From Odontocerum albicorne (Eukaryota > Arthropoda > Insecta > Trichoptera > Odontoceridae), in the NCBI GenBank assembly GCA_949825065.1, contig OX463848.1:38671380-38735379 (forward strand): a stretch of DNA of 64,000 nt, read 5' to 3'. Positions 1 through 11,616 of the stretch are shown piece by piece. Each line of letters starts with the position of its first letter. Position 1 is the stretch's first letter. Position numbers and translations under genes: made by a program. Under the pieces are notes generated by a model that did not search any database, was not told the DNA's origin, and saw nothing but the letters and a program-made list of their open reading frames with translations.

Positions 1-185
1 TGCCTGGGGGCTAACGAGAGTAAGTCTGGCCTACCTTTCCGTTATAAGCACAGACTACCGAAGCATTATCTGTTGGCAGATTAGTCCACCTACAGTATTA
101 GCAAGGAAGAAACAAGGACTGAGTGAATGTGATGGAATGCAAGTAGCCTAAAAAGGGGGCATGTACTTGCTACATAATTAACTTA

Positions 186-1138
186 CTAGGCATATCCAGA
201 AACTAAGTGTACTGAATTTTTGTAGGTTACAATTTTTTTTATTTAAAGAAAAAAATTACGTGGTTACCGTAGTACATATGTAAGCTATTTTTCGACATAG
301 TCCCCATTCCTCTCAATGCAGGTGGTGAAGCGGGGTATCAACTTTTTGATGCCTTCCTCGAAGTAGTTTCCCGCCAACCCCTCCGTCCACTTCTCCACCT
401 CCTCCTTTACCTCCTCGTCGGTTGAAAACCTTTTTCCACCCATGTGCAGCTTCAGGGAGGTAAAGAGATAGTAATCTGAAGGTGCTAGGTCAGGGGAATG
501 CGCGGGATGGTTCAGGACATCCCATTTAAACGAGGCGAGCAGTTCCTTCGTGGCGTTGGCCGTGTGTGGTCTGGCATTGTCGTGCAGCAGGCAGACTCCC
601 TTTGTCAGCATGCCTCTCCTCTTGTTCTGAATCACCCTCCGCAATTTTTTTAGGGTCTCACAGTATCTTGCAGAGTTGATGGTCTCCCCTTGAGGCATAT
701 ATTAAATTAAAATTATGCCTTGACAGTCCCAAAACACGGATGCCATGATTTTCTTGGCTGAAATTGTGGTTTTGAACTTTTTGGCGGAGGGTGAAGAGGT
801 GTGACGCCACTGTTGAGACTGCCTTTTGGTTTCAGGCGTGTAGTGTGCAACCCAAGTTTCATCTCCAGTAACGATGGAGCGGAGAAATTCATCTCCATGG
901 AGTTTGCAGCGCCTCAAAAACTCTTGCCTTTTTACAAAATTTCGCACTTGGCGGGAGATTGGTTTGACATTTTTCACGAAACGTGTTATCGCGTCGACAC
1001 TTCTCAACGTACTGACCTCGAACCGGTCTCGTTGCGGAGGGGAAGGGTCAGGCTCCACGGAAGTGTAGCCAACATGTCGAAAATAAAATCCATCCGGTCG
1101 TGAGACCCTCAGTACATTTACTTTCTGGATACGCCTCG
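186..1138 (-). mobile_element. Mariner element (irritans-like), internally deleted
   Basis: Terminal inverted repeats are visible: the left end reads CTAGGCATATCCAGAAACTA and the reverse complement of the right end reads CGAGGCGTATCCAGAAAGTA. Both ends are flanked by TA (184-185 and 1139-1140), the mariner target duplication. The element is 953 bp, about 300 bp shorter than a usual mariner, and the N-terminal DNA-binding part of the transposase is missing. The uninterrupted site can be read in repeat A copy 2 near 9435-9455. Confidence 0.85.
285..1058 (-). pseudogene. Mariner transposase, catalytic part, one nonsense codon
   Basis: This is a DDE/D transposase of the mariner family, which cuts and pastes its own element. 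It reads in one frame of about 256 codons. The three catalytic aspartates are present in the contexts 'VTGDETW', 'LLHDNARPHT' and 'PDLAPSDYYLF', the D,D34D pattern of mariners. One in-frame TAA (702-704) replaces the residue after 'FWDCQGIILI', where related transposases have Asp. The first 90 or so residues with the helix-turn-helix region are absent, so the product cannot be active. Apart from the single stop the frame is intact, which suggests recent decay. Confidence 0.85.
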
Positions 1139-1350
1139 TAGTTGTAAGAATTGTTATCTAGTTATAAGTAGTATGTAGGTGTAAACTATTTCTAAGAAAT
1201 TATGTATTAAGATTATTAAAAATAAAATGACACGTATGAAATAAAAATTAAGTTAGTTCATAATTATAATATGTAAATTAAATTAGTTCTTAAGATATAA
1301 ATTTGTATATAGATATTGTCTAGCAAATGTTCGTACTACCTATATATATG

Positions 1351-1804
1351 TTAACTTCGTTAAATACATATTTTTAAATCTTCACGCTTACGAAGCAGAC
1401 TGGTAATCATTTTCAAAAAGAAATTGAAAAATCTTATTAAGAAAATTATCCGCAGAGAATACAAAACAAATTATGTACAAGTAAATTTTATTTTATAATA
1501 CTTAGATAAATCGAATTTAAGTCAAAGTCAAAAAGAGACATTTTCAACGATCCTCGGCTCTTTTGACTTTTTGCAAAACACAATTCGCGAACAACTTGGG
1601 AGCAGGGATGAGAAAAAGTACTTCTACAAAGCTACTAACTGAAATCTTTTCCAGTGGTTAAATCAGCTATTTTTGCGCCCTAAGGTAGTTTAAAAACTGC
1701 ACTTTTACGTTTTTACTACTATGTGATTTAATCAATGTATACTAATCGTCGTGCAAAACGTGATCAAGATTATGTATTTTTTTAAGCGAGAAGTGGTTTG
1801 CCTT
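1351..1804. other. AT-rich sequence, nothing recognised
   Basis: No open frame of note, no inverted repeat and no match to the repeat families elsewhere in the window was seen. Confidence 0.4.
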
Positions 1805-1922
1805 TTAATTGGTTTACTGAAACATTGTTTCCATTTAAGATAATATAATAGTATGACCCTACTGGTTTCAAGATTTTCACCGCATCATCAGGGAAGCACA
1901 AACAAGACTGGGTTATTACTAT
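1805..1922 (-). mobile_element. Penelope-like element, 3' fragment
   Basis: It shares 'GACCCTACTGGTTTCAAG' and the following 'CATCATCAGGGAAGCACAAA' with longer copies at 13.6, 18.9 and 49.4 kb. On the - strand it carries the hammerhead-like core: CTGATGA at 1891-1885 and GAAAC at 1869-1865. Coding sequence is not preserved here. Confidence 0.6.
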
Positions 1923-1924
1923 TT

Positions 1925-3055
1925 TTTAAATCAACGTAATAAATTTATATTTCCACAAAATAAAGGAACAAAAAAAATTGACTTTCAACAAAGTTGTGAT
2001 GAAAGATGAATCGTCTTAATATAAGTATGGTCATGGTTGCAGTGCAGACACTTTGCATAAGTAGAGTTTCATTAAGTCTCCGTCTAGACAAGTAGGCTTC
2101 AATCTCTTAACATCGTTGTAACCCTAAACTTTAAATGCGATACGAAAATCCATAGCAGTAAATGAAGTAAGTGCGGGCAGTAAATGAACATGAGGTTCGA
2201 TTGAACGAAGATAGAATATCGTCATTGCATATTATTCTTTCCATTTTCTTAAGTCGTCATATTGATTTGTTTAATAACATTTGCTGTAAAAAAACACACT
2301 TGCAGGTGGTAAAAACTTGTATAAATAATACACTCTGAAATGTGGCGTGTTTTCGATAATCGTAAGCAGTACTTTGCGAGATGGATTTTTTTAACAGAGG
2401 TATTAAATAATTCATTAACAATCGGTAAAAACATCAAATTATTTTTCTATATTTATATGTCCTCAATAATATACAGACAAAAGACTAGTTTACTGGCAAC
2501 ATAACAAATGACTAAAAAATCCATATAAATTTTGTCGCACGTAAAAAATTACCTGTTTTTTTTAATTTTACTATTTGTCTTTTATTACATAAACTGTGTA
2601 TTCATACAGTAACTTTTCATATACAAAAAATAATTAAATAAAACTTTTGTATATTATGCATTCGAAGCTCTGTTCACGAAAACGCCCTAGGCGACCGCAC
2701 CGTTTGTTCACCTCTTGTTACGCCCCCGATCTTCTTCATATATTACTTGAGATTGCCACAAAAGCAAAATTTACTTGAGTTCCAGAAAGTGTTTTTTTTC
2801 TCTTAAAAGTTGATACAACTTAGACATTTTCTCGAACTATCATGAATTGTGGTTACTTCTCTAAAATAAATGGGAAAACTTTAAGGTATACTCTGCCATA
2901 AGATACCGACAGAGGACTATCAGAGATATATACAGAGAGATGAAAAAAATATTTTATTTGAAATGTATTGTAGAAGAACTCTTTCGACTTCCGAGATAAA
3001 TCTCAATATATTCTTGAAAAGTCTTGGTTGTTCCTCTGGAGAAAAGTACAACTTT
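1925..3055. other. AT-rich sequence without a recognised gene
   Basis: Only short frames with no family resemblance are present. No repeat match was found. Confidence 0.4.
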
Positions 3056-3600
3056 AAGGTCGATTTCTTCTTCATCTAATACATTGATCGATCTAATAAA
3101 GCATGGTATTAAAATAGAGATTTGACTGTTGTTGTTCATGTGGCGTGAAATATTTGCCTCTTAGTGTTTGAGATATAGGTGGCGTGTGCAGCTTTAGGAA
3201 GCACTTGAAAACAACCCTTTTTGGGAGTTCTTATCAAAATGTATGACTATACGAGTATATGAACACTACACACATAACATACACTACATTCCGTATAAAA
3301 CTAAATGTGTCACTAAACACATATCAGATTTACAAAAGTTTCTTTGAAGTTTGTATTTCCTTAGTAAATTTTCTCCGGTTTTCTTACCAAATGTGTTTAT
3401 CTGAACATACGCAGATGCGGGTAAGTACCGAATCTAATGGCCGCAATCACTACCTTCCTATTCTAACACTCAGCTTGTACATATTTGTTTTGTAATATTT
3501 TCAATTTGTCAATAATAGCGGAGTTAGAGCGCCTTTGAGGAGTGTTAGCTTTCTAAACGGCGCTATAAAAATTGGCCTTTATTATTATTATTTGTGTGAT
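3056..3600 (+). mobile_element. Jockey/CR1-like LINE 3' end, decayed
   Basis: It aligns in the same order with 32500-32870 and 33368-33510. Shared landmarks are 'AAGCACTTGA.AACAACCCTTTT', 'CTTACCAAATRTGTTT' and 'TTTTGTAATATTTT'. The 32.5 kb copy still reads like the C-terminus of a LINE polyprotein; here the frame is broken. Confidence 0.5.
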
Positions 3601-3639
3601 ATTACTTTTAGTTTTACAATGTTTTCAATCACATGGTAC

Positions 3640-3925
3640 CTCTCAACATACCCGAACTAGTAATTGGGTCATATTGAAGAGCGTGGCTGGAAGACTTTCT
3701 TCAGCCCTATTAATCGAGCCTTCGGGCTTAAAACCATTATTCCAAACACCAAATTCATGGTTCGTCCTTAATTTTTTTAATGTACCATCGAGAATCAAAC
3801 CCGACATCCCTGAGTGGAAGTCAAGCGTCACGGCTGTTTTCCACTGAGTTGTTTCTATGTTAAGTTGGCTTAAACGATGTCTAACGTTTCGAAGGCGTTG
3901 CAACCTTCATCCTCAGAGCGATATC
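3640..3925 (-). repeat. SINE1-like head fragment followed by a Penelope-like motif
   Basis: Bases 3750-3830 resemble the tRNA-like head of SINE1 on the - strand, including a degenerate B box. Bases 3855-3920, on the - strand, read CTGAGGA, then a stem, then GAAACG. This has the same layout as the hammerhead-like motif of the other Penelope-like copies, in a different sequence family. Bases 3670-3730 also match 57060-57125. Confidence 0.4.
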
Positions 3926-4014
3926 AATAATTTTAACATTCGGTAATGTTTCTTAACATCGCTTAAATTAGGGCTACAATACCCTCAAAACGTTGACCAC
4001 CGTTAAAGCTAACT

Positions 4015-4265
4015 AAACACTGTAAAAGTTATTACATACATACCAATACGCCATTTTTCTGTCGAGGTAAGCAAAGAGAACAGAGTGCCAGACTTTTCTA
4101 TCTCGACACACATCTTTCACCTCTTCCACATCCATACACCATCTCATACAATTACTACGATTTTCCTGACTTTCTACGTTACCTTCTATCAAAATATAAT
4201 TACTTGGTTCAACCATACTTTCCTTGGTCTTTCTCTACCACGTCTTCCCTTTACTTGTACTGTAT
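4015..4265 (-). mobile_element. RTE tail (LINE 3' coding end)
   Basis: The - strand encodes 'CMRWCMDVEEVKDVCRDRK' followed by 'VWHSVLFAYLDRKMAYW', the C-terminal signature of an RTE-like LINE. Many related fragments occur in this window. It is 5' truncated. Confidence 0.6.
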
Positions 4266-4337
4266 ATTTATTTGTTTTGTTTACTATATATTCCAACTGG
4301 GAATCTTTGGAATATATAGTGAACAATAGATTATGTT

Positions 4338-4800
4338 TTAGCGGAATGCTTCTTATCTGAAGAGATGATGATAGTAGTTGTTGGTAAATAAATAAAATAC
4401 GTCAATTAGCAATGCGGAAGGAGAGAGCGAATGAATGTTTTATTTATCGGTATGTGGGTATTTATACATTTCAGAATGGGCGCGGGAGTGCGCCCGCGAT
4501 ATATTTTTATCTCGCTTCTGTGCGTGCAGAAATGGTTAATTGAAGTATTGTAGATATCGTAAATAGTATTGTGGGTAAACAATTTGTTTACGGAACCGAC
4601 GAGACAGCGTGATGCGTTCTCTTTCTACTGTGGAATGTATCGTAAATAGTATTGTGGGTAAACAATTTGTTTACGGAACCGGCGCGATGTCCGGCCGCGT
4701 CAATGTTTTGGTATGTGACCTTCGGACATATCCAAAGGTCGTTTCGTCGGTCGTTGACCGTATGTGTTGACAATATTCAGCGACGACCGTGGTTCCCACA
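4338..4800 (-). mobile_element. Solo LTR-like element with internal duplication
   Basis: It matches 19332-19757 over its whole length in the opposite orientation. On the - strand it begins TGTGG, holds a TATA-type box (TATAAATACC) followed by AATAAA, and ends CTAA. A 5-bp direct repeat, ATGTT, flanks it (4333-4337 and 4801-4805). An 82-bp internal duplication (copies near 4555 and 4637) is absent from the other copy. The class (BEL/Pao, Copia or Gypsy) cannot be set without an internal region. Confidence 0.6.
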
Positions 4801-5327
4801 ATGTTAAAATCGTAAATATTGCTGATTGGTTGAAATAAATTGTACAGTAATATATACGAGTAGATGTACAGTCATGTATATAAAAATGGAAATGATATTT
4901 ATTTAACAGACCAAAAGTGGGTTAATGTTTTGAGAACTCAATTATGACTTGCATATAAGTAGGTTTTTCATTTAATACCCCCAATAAATATATATTCGCG
5001 TGTCGGTGCACCCTTAGGGTGATGGATTGCAGAGCTCCGGGTATCAATTAGACCACTTTGCATAATAAATTATTATTTTCAACAAACTGGGGGTCTTTAT
5101 ATTTTTTATGCAAATAGTATACCGCACTTTAAAAATTATACAACTAAGAAATGGTTTCAATATGACCCATTTCTTTTTAAATATTTAGGTTAATATTATT
5201 TTACCAGTACGTTAATACTGATAAAAAAAATTATGTTGTACTTAAACAACCTTTCATTTTTAATAGGCAATCTACCCTAACTAGGATGATTTGTGCAGCC
5301 CTTTGTTTAATGTGTCTGATATTTTTT
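4801..5327. other. No gene recognised
   Basis: AT-rich sequence with no recognised frame or repeat. Confidence 0.4.
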
Positions 5328-5591
5328 TTACGCCAGTTGTTCCAAAACTAGTGTCATCAAACCCTCGGGGCTCATTTCAGGAGGCGCTACATAGAGCGGG
5401 TAAAATATAAGTTGTTCTGGAGAAGGGTGCTGGATAACCATGTCACAATCTTCAGGTGTGAGGGAACTACCAAGAAGAATTATCCCTGTTTGAGAAATAA
5501 ATCTCCAACGAATACCATAAATTGAAATTTTTGTCACATTTGTGTTGTCAACCATAATGTGAAGTTTGGCTCTTAATGTCTTTGAGACCAC
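5328..5591 (-). CDS. Unknown 87-codon open frame, possible terminal exon
   Basis: I do not recognise this protein. The frame runs from a GTG codon at 5591 (preceded by an in-frame TGA) to a TAA at 5328-5330. The first ATG is 12 codons in. Its composition looks like folded protein rather than chance sequence: 'TNVTKISIYGIRWRFISQTG' is followed by a proline-rich stretch with 'PLYVAPPEMSPEGLMTLVLE'. It could be the last exon of a gene, with a weak acceptor (..CCACTGAG) just upstream, or a fragment of a retroposed gene. No partner exon was found on the - strand within reach. The function is unknown. Confidence 0.3.
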   Translation of the reverse strand: MVSKTLRAKLHIMVDNTNVTKISIYGIRWRFISQTGIILLGSSLTPEDCDMVIQHPSPEQLIFYPLYVAPPEMSPEGLMTLVLEQLA

Positions 5592-5599
5592 TCAGTGGA

Positions 5600-7585
5600 A
5601 AATTTTAGATTCTCTTACTCTCGACAAGTGCCATTTGATCATCATTAAAACGTGATCAAAAGATTCAATGACGCTTTTGATCGCCAAATTTCATCATTTT
5701 AATGCTTGTGTGTCTTTTGACAGTGAATAATTTAATCTTTGACACTTTCGAACGTTTAAGACTACACTGGGACATTTTTTTTGCCTTCACGACTTCAAAT
5801 GAACAATCTGACACTTTTTCCTGGAAGGTCACAAATCGATATTTTGAAACTTTTACGTCTTAATTAACGATTTTCATTTTATAAAAGATTAGTACAACAT
5901 CGTATACGACATCATCCGAACGTACAAAAACTGTCATTTGATATACTTTTGTACATTCGGATGCAATTAAACAACTCGAACCCAACCCACATATTATACG
6001 AGTAATACATGTTCTAAAATAATTGACGTTATAATATATATTTTTGTGGGTTTATATAGAACTAAAATATTTTAATGCAAATTTTAACTGGAAAATGTAC
6101 ATTTTAAGAGCTTTATTTGATGTATTTTCATTTCTTCCGGATTTTTTTAATATTTTGGCGGTTTAATATTTTCTTATTTTGCAAAAAAATCTGTAAGAGA
6201 GTTTTACAAATTGATTGTATAAAAATCTGCATAATTTTTTTCAAAAGCCCATCTATTCGTTCACCCTTGTGGAATAACTATTTCGCACTGGTGTTGTCAC
6301 TTGACAAAAACTATACTGCCATTCACCAATGAATCCGACAGTTCATACCACCAAGGTATTCATAAAATTATAATTACATTGTTTTTTTTTTCAAGAACCA
6401 CCATTCTACCCATGAATGACTCCCACTTAGGCGCTGATGAGCCTATCACGACTCTGCTAACTATCAGCTTATCTACGAGTATAACCCACCTGGTCACTGG
6501 ACAATGCACACAGGACTGGATCCAATCATGTGTCCGCACCCCTTATCGTGCGACGACGGACCCTACTTCATAAGGCATGCGACGGCGGATCGAGACGACG
6601 TACGGCGACGAATCTGCAGTTAAATCAATGCACCAGTGCAACCGGTTCAGCCCGAAACCTTCCTCAAAAGCTTCCTAATAAGAGAATACGCACTCAATTC
6701 TCTATTTATTAAACGACAAAGAATTTTATACTTAATTAATTGACTCTAGGCCGTTAACAATTATTAATGTACCCTCTATTTAAGACATTTTTCGACATTT
6801 TTGTAATTTCTTGATACTTTTATCGGTAGGTTTTGGTCAATATTTAAGGACATTTTTTCGATATTGTCACATATTCCAATATCAGTTAGTTTACTGTCTT
6901 TAAAATATTGATGGATCTTTGGACCGACTGTACAGCAGATTTCTATTATTTTCCGCTGAAATATAAGGTACCACTAAGGTCCGAAAGTTTCCGGCCTGAA
7001 AATTTTAGATCGGGCAGATATCACGCCAGTCACACCCACCGCCTAGTCAGGCGATATTACAGTAAAAAAAATGATACCTCTACCATTATGTCAACCAAAG
7101 CCGACAGGAGACGTATTGTTTCGTTCTGAAATGTTAAATATTGAATATCGCTCGGTTATTAAATTTTTTTCAAAAGAATGATAAAGTTTGGCAGAAATTA
7201 AATGACATTTAGAAGCAGTCGAAGGAGAACCTTCTCCCATATTTTTCATTTCTTTCTATTATCATTTTACATCCTATGGCAAAATACTTTTGGACTTTAC
7301 TACGTCTTTATTCTATATGTAGAATAATCGAAAAACAGTTTGCGTAAATGTTCTTCTGCAAATATATGTGTACGATCAAATAGTAAACTTCTGAGAGATG
7401 ATTGATTTTCCATGTAGCACAGTGGCAAGAGACGATCGCAATATATTGTACAGATCCTGCCATAACTGTGGTACTTATAATGATACTGTGATGGCGCCCC
7501 GGCCCTCCCCGATAATGGGAGCGGTCCCTGATACGTGATATTGTGACCTCATTTCTAAATACATACAATACGTAAATGTACAAAC
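5600..7585. other. About 2 kb without recognised gene or repeat
   Basis: Frames up to about 90 codons exist at 6117-6573 and 6908-7129 but show no motif, signal or splice context. Nothing here matched the repeat families elsewhere. Confidence 0.35.
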
Positions 7586-7589
7586 ATAA

Positions 7590-7862
7590 TACAACACAAC
7601 GTTTTCCATTGGTTTATAAAATATAAAGGGGTCAACAATAATTATATATTGTATTACGCTTTCGTTGTATACGATACAACCTGACAGGTGTATTGCCATG
7701 TGGTAATATCTTTCAGCCAGCCAAAAACGTTTTAGCGAAAGTCTTGTGTGGGAAATCAGACTGGAACCTTTTTAAAAAATCTGAGTGTTATCGGAAATCA
7801 AATACGTAACCCTCGGGCTGGAAAACAGACATCTTATCCACTAGGCCACGGAAGACAGCCTA
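7590..7862 (-). repeat. SINE1, nearly full length
   Basis: On the - strand it runs from the tRNA-like head (CCGTGGCCTAGTGGATAAGA, degenerate B box) through a T-rich linker and 'TCTGATTTCCCACACAAGAC' to the tail 'GTATCGTATACAACGAAAGC'. The same head, linker and tail recur at 13.4, 18.7, 22.4-22.7 and 36.0 kb. Confidence 0.65.
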
Positions 7863-7924
7863 GCATTACTCGACGATATTTTGTTTAGCACAATAACTGA
7901 ATATTGAATGTCATAAGCGTATTA

Positions 7925-8290
7925 TGATGTGCATGACTGCGCGATAACGCATTGGACTTCCGTGCGGAAGGTTGCTAGTTCAAACTCCGCGTTGTGATAC
8001 TCCTCTCGAATAACACAGGTATTTTTTTCCGTCTAGGATTTGAAGGCATAAAGATACCTATGACTTCGGTCATATCTATTCTTTCAAAAAAGAAAACATG
8101 CTGGTGTGCTCCGATTGCTTCACTTCGGTGTGCCATCGGATCCAGTACAGCGTGTGTTCAGTGAGGCTGCTAGTGTGCAACAGATCACCCACAAAAAAAA
8201 ATCCACGGCACAGCTTTGTTTTCCAATCGAATCGACGTTGCGATGGCGAGGGAATCCTCGACTATAAGACCCAGTAACGATCGGACGATC
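7925..8290 (+). repeat. SINE2, nearly full length
   Basis: A tRNA-like head (GCGCGATAACGCATTGGACT; B box around 'GTTCAAACTCC') is followed by 'TTTTTTTCCGTCTAGG', 'GACTTCGGTCATATCTATTC', 'GTGTGCCATCGGATCCAGTA' and the 3' block 'CGACGTTGCGATGGCGAGG'. Other copies are at 20.6, 34.2 and 57.2 kb. Confidence 0.65.
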
Positions 8291-8467
8291 GGTCGATCAT
8301 CCACTTAAGATACGATGGAGAACTCTTTAATTTGAATCATCTTCATGCTAAAGCTCAAAAACGGTTGTCACGGACCTACAGTATGCCAAGAGCTGCGCTC
8401 TGATTTCTCATTCTGCTGAAGATCTACTATACAAATATTCTGGATACTTTTATATGGAACTATGAAT

Positions 8468-8570
8468 CGATTAGTCACTCCACGGCACAAATTCGCTTTC
8501 CAACTGAATTGACGTTGGAATGACAAGGGAATCCTCGGCTTCGAAGCCTAGCAACGACGATGAGCATTGA
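8468..8570 (+). repeat. SINE2, 3' fragment
   Basis: It matches the SINE2 3' block: 'CACGGCACAAATTCGCTTTC' followed by 'GGAATCCTCGGCTTCGAAGC'. Confidence 0.6.
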
Positions 8571-8594
8571 ATATGTTCAATTTTATAATTATCA

Positions 8595-8720
8595 ATATTT
8601 TTTTTGTAATATTGTTGCGACCTCCAAAATATGTCTCAAAAATTTAAGAATCGAACTCGCAGCCCCCGGACTGGAAAACAAGCGTGTTACTTACTAGGGC
8701 ACATAGACACGTCATCTGTG
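8595..8720 (-). repeat. SINE1 head fragment
   Basis: On the - strand there is a degenerate tRNA-like A/B-box pair, including GGGGGCTGCGAGTTCGATTC. The tail is missing. Confidence 0.5.
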
Positions 8721-9189
8721 TAAGTGCATTTATTTGAGGATCAGAACCCTCCTGATCTCAACAACATCTATATTAAAAATATACACTAAACTAAACATGA
8801 AGTTACTCAATTGATATATTCTCAATTGAGGAATAGACGAATTGTAACGTGTAACTGTCATTAACAAATCGTTTTTGACGTAGTAGAATTGTAAAAGGTT
8901 CCTTGTATTTCTTGCAATAATTTGGATACCAATTACAGTCAATGTGTCGAGGTTATCAACGATATTTCTAATAACCTTTTAAAAATTTTAATCGAATATA
9001 ATCCTTCTTTCAGAGGGTTTACGAAGGCAGATGTAATTAAATAAGGGATGGGAGTCAAGCATAATAAGTGGAATGCTGAGACGAACATAAATATACAACA
9101 GAAATTCATTTTGAACCCTTTTAATTATGTTGAAATAGATAAGTTAATTTAGGTGACCAAATTATAGAGAAATACTCAAACCCTCCAAC

Positions 9190-10410
9190 ATCACATCCTC
9201 GCTTGGACCGTCAAGTTCTATAAAAACCAATAGGACAACAGCAATCCTCTAATCGCTCGTTGCCTTGGGGGGTTACGAGAGAAAATCTGACCTTTCTTTC
9301 CGTTATAAACCCAGGCTTGCACAGCATTATCTGTTGCCTGACTAGTCCACCTACAGTATTAGCTGGTAGAACTAAGGTCTGAGTGAATGATGCAATGCAA
9401 GTAGCCTGAACGAGTGGATACGAACGTGCTAAACAATAAGTTATAAAAATTGTTATATAGTTATAAGTTATTGAGTGTTAACATAAGTTGTGTCCGTTTT
9501 TTTTTTCAATCTAAAAATGAGCACCAAATGTAAAATAAAATGGTAAATGTTATAAGTCATTCGAAAGAAAATTTTCTGGTCTACAAGAAATTGTGTTTGC
9601 TTTTACGTTACATATATTATTTTATTTGAATACAAGCCTTCACAATGGAATGTCAAGTAGACGAAAGGGAGCATTTTCGACACCTCCTTAAAATGGTGAT
9701 GAAAAATGTTTGAAAGGGATCTTCATGAATATGGTTTAAGCGGTCCTCATCGAAGTCCACTGGTCGTCCGGAACGCTCCATGTCTTTTAGGTCAAAATTA
9801 CCATCTTTGAAATGCAAAAACCATCGACGAGCTGTCCTTTCATTCATAGCATCTTCACCGTACACTTCGCAAATATCGCGAGCAGCTTAGGCAGCTTTAT
9901 TCCCTCGATTGAACGCGAACAGAAGGTGTCGAAAATGCTTACTTTCGTCTACTTGACATTCCATTTTGAAGGCTTGTAATCAAATAAAATAATATATGTA
10001 ACGTAAAAGCAAACACAATATCTTGTAGAGCAGAAAAATTTCTTTCGAATGACGTATAACATTTACCATTTTATTTTACTTTTGGTGCACATTTTTAAAT
10101 TGGAAAAAAACGGACACAACTTATGTTAACACCTAATAGTATGTAGGTGTTAACTATTTATAAGAAATTAAATATTAAGATTATCGAAGATATAATTTAA
10201 TATTACATGTAGGATGTAATATTAAATTATATTTAATATTACATGTAAGTTATGATATTTAATATTACATGTAAGTTAGCTTAAGTTATAATACATCAAT
10301 TAGATTAGTTCTTAAGATATAAATTTGTATATAGGTATTGCCTTGGTAAGAGTTTGCGTTATAGATTACTTTATTAAATAAATAATAAATACTTCTTACG
10401 AGTGATGAGT
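9190..10410 (+). repeat. Repeat A, copy 2, split by a fold-back mariner
   Basis: Bases 9255-9470 and 10137-10345 match copy 1 (1-185 and 1139-1350). A TATAAAA at about 9220 and a run with AATAAATAATAAAT at about 10375 would suit an LTR, but ends and target duplications were not established. Confidence 0.5.
9471..10136. mobile_element. Fold-back mariner: two 5' ends head to head
   Basis: Both ends carry the same terminal repeat (TTGAGTGTTAACATAAGTTG on the left; the right end in reverse complement is TTAGGTGTTAACATAAGTTG), flanked by TA. The similarity does not stop at the TIR. About 220 bp of 5' untranslated region and the start codon region of the transposase occur on both arms in opposite orientation. 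The element therefore consists of an inverted 5' end with no 3' half. The - strand arm encodes the N-terminal part of the transposase (9653-9963, with a frameshift). Confidence 0.8.
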
Positions 10411-10689
10411 TGAACACTTGCAAATTGGATAGTCTCCTAAACTTTCCCAACTGTCAAAACAAATCCCAACAGCTTAATTTCTCTATTCGTTGTACATATT
10501 GTTATATGTAGATAAATTTAATTTATGGTTAACTGTGGTGACCCGATTTACGGATTCAGTTAACATATATCTCTCCAAAAGCATTATATTCAAAGAATGG
10601 GGGTTAATGGTTGGTTCTTTATCATTTAAAAACTGGTGCTCAGAGACTTGTTGACATTAAATTCAAGTTTATTGAAGCACAGCTAATTA

Positions 10690-11090
10690 TAAAAAAAAAC
10701 ATTTAAGACAATCATCAGGTCCATCAGGTATATAAAATGCTTCATGTTCTCAGCGACAAACAATATTTTGATATCTCTGAAAATTTCAACGGTTTCTTTA
10801 TGAGCCATAAAAAATGTGATGGGTCTGTGACACGTACCTTGGGGGACACCGCTGGAAGCACAAAACTCAGTTGGTATTACTAAATTTATCATAACTAAAA
10901 TAGTTCGGTTCCACGAGATACATTGATCCGCAACACTCAACTTCTGCAACTTTATTTATAAGATTATGCAGAAGGTCTTCGAATGATTTGCTTAAATCAG
11001 TATACACCGAATCCATTTGTCTCTTAGAAATTGAGATTTCTATTTCCATAATAAAAAAGATCGTTGAATGTTGATCATCCACTCAGAAAT
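10690..11090 (-). pseudogene. LINE reverse transcriptase fragment, decayed
   Basis: Two overlapping frames on the - strand read as RT motifs of a jockey/CR1-type LINE: 'SVYTDLSKSFEDLLHNLI' (the usual D.SKAFD motif), 'SSGVPQGT' and 'FRDIKILFVAENMKHF' (the usual FADD box, here degenerate). A frameshift separates the motifs and the catalytic FADD is lost, so this is a dead fragment. Confidence 0.65.
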
Positions 11091-11099
11091 CCGTTTAAC

Positions 11100-11616
11100 A
11101 TACTCGAGGAAATGCGAGACGGGGTTTAATATAGGGAAGAATTTACATATCTCCCATCCCACAGAGAAGATGAGCAGCGTGCCATAGTGTCAATCGTGTC
11201 AGAAAAAGGCTTAAGAATGTGCTTTAAGAAAAAGTGATGTTATTTGTACCGTGAATTACCAACCCCTAATGTGGTGTATGCATACGATTAGTTTCGTAAT
11301 ACCCTTTTGAGAAAATGCCACTCGCTTTTGCTTCCCTCACGTTAGTTATCTGTTGGAACTCGCTGGAGGCAAGCCAAAAGAACGTGGCACTACAAATGTC
11401 AGCTTAATATACTCAACTCCCAGGGCCGGCCTTTTGCAATGCGTTGCCTCTGATAAATGGGGGAGTGTCCGAAATTGAAAATAATGAACAATTGACTTCT
11501 GCTACTTGATTGGCATAACGTTTACGTTCCAGCCCTAAAAATAAGCGTACTATAGTATTAATCTGTTTTATTCATATCAAGCCTTTAAGATGTGTTTATA
11601 GTTGGTATAGTTCAGA
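11100..11616. other. No gene recognised
   Basis: No motif, repeat match or splice-like structure was identified. Confidence 0.35.

Larger units (their letters stand above)
1..1350 (+). repeat. Repeat A, copy 1, split by a mariner insertion
   Basis: Bases 1-185 and 1139-1350 match bases 9255-9470 and 10137-10345 in the same order. Shared blocks include 'GCATTATCTGTTG', 'CCACCTACAGTATTAGC' and 'TTAGTTCTTAAGATATAAAT'. The left edge is outside the window. The repeat has no recognisable coding sequence, and its class is unknown (an LTR is possible). A mariner occupies 186-1138. Confidence 0.6.

Noticed and set aside
3855..3920. Functional hammerhead ribozyme
   Set aside because: Only the CTGAGGA...GAAAC layout is visible in a single copy; without other copies no covariation can be judged.
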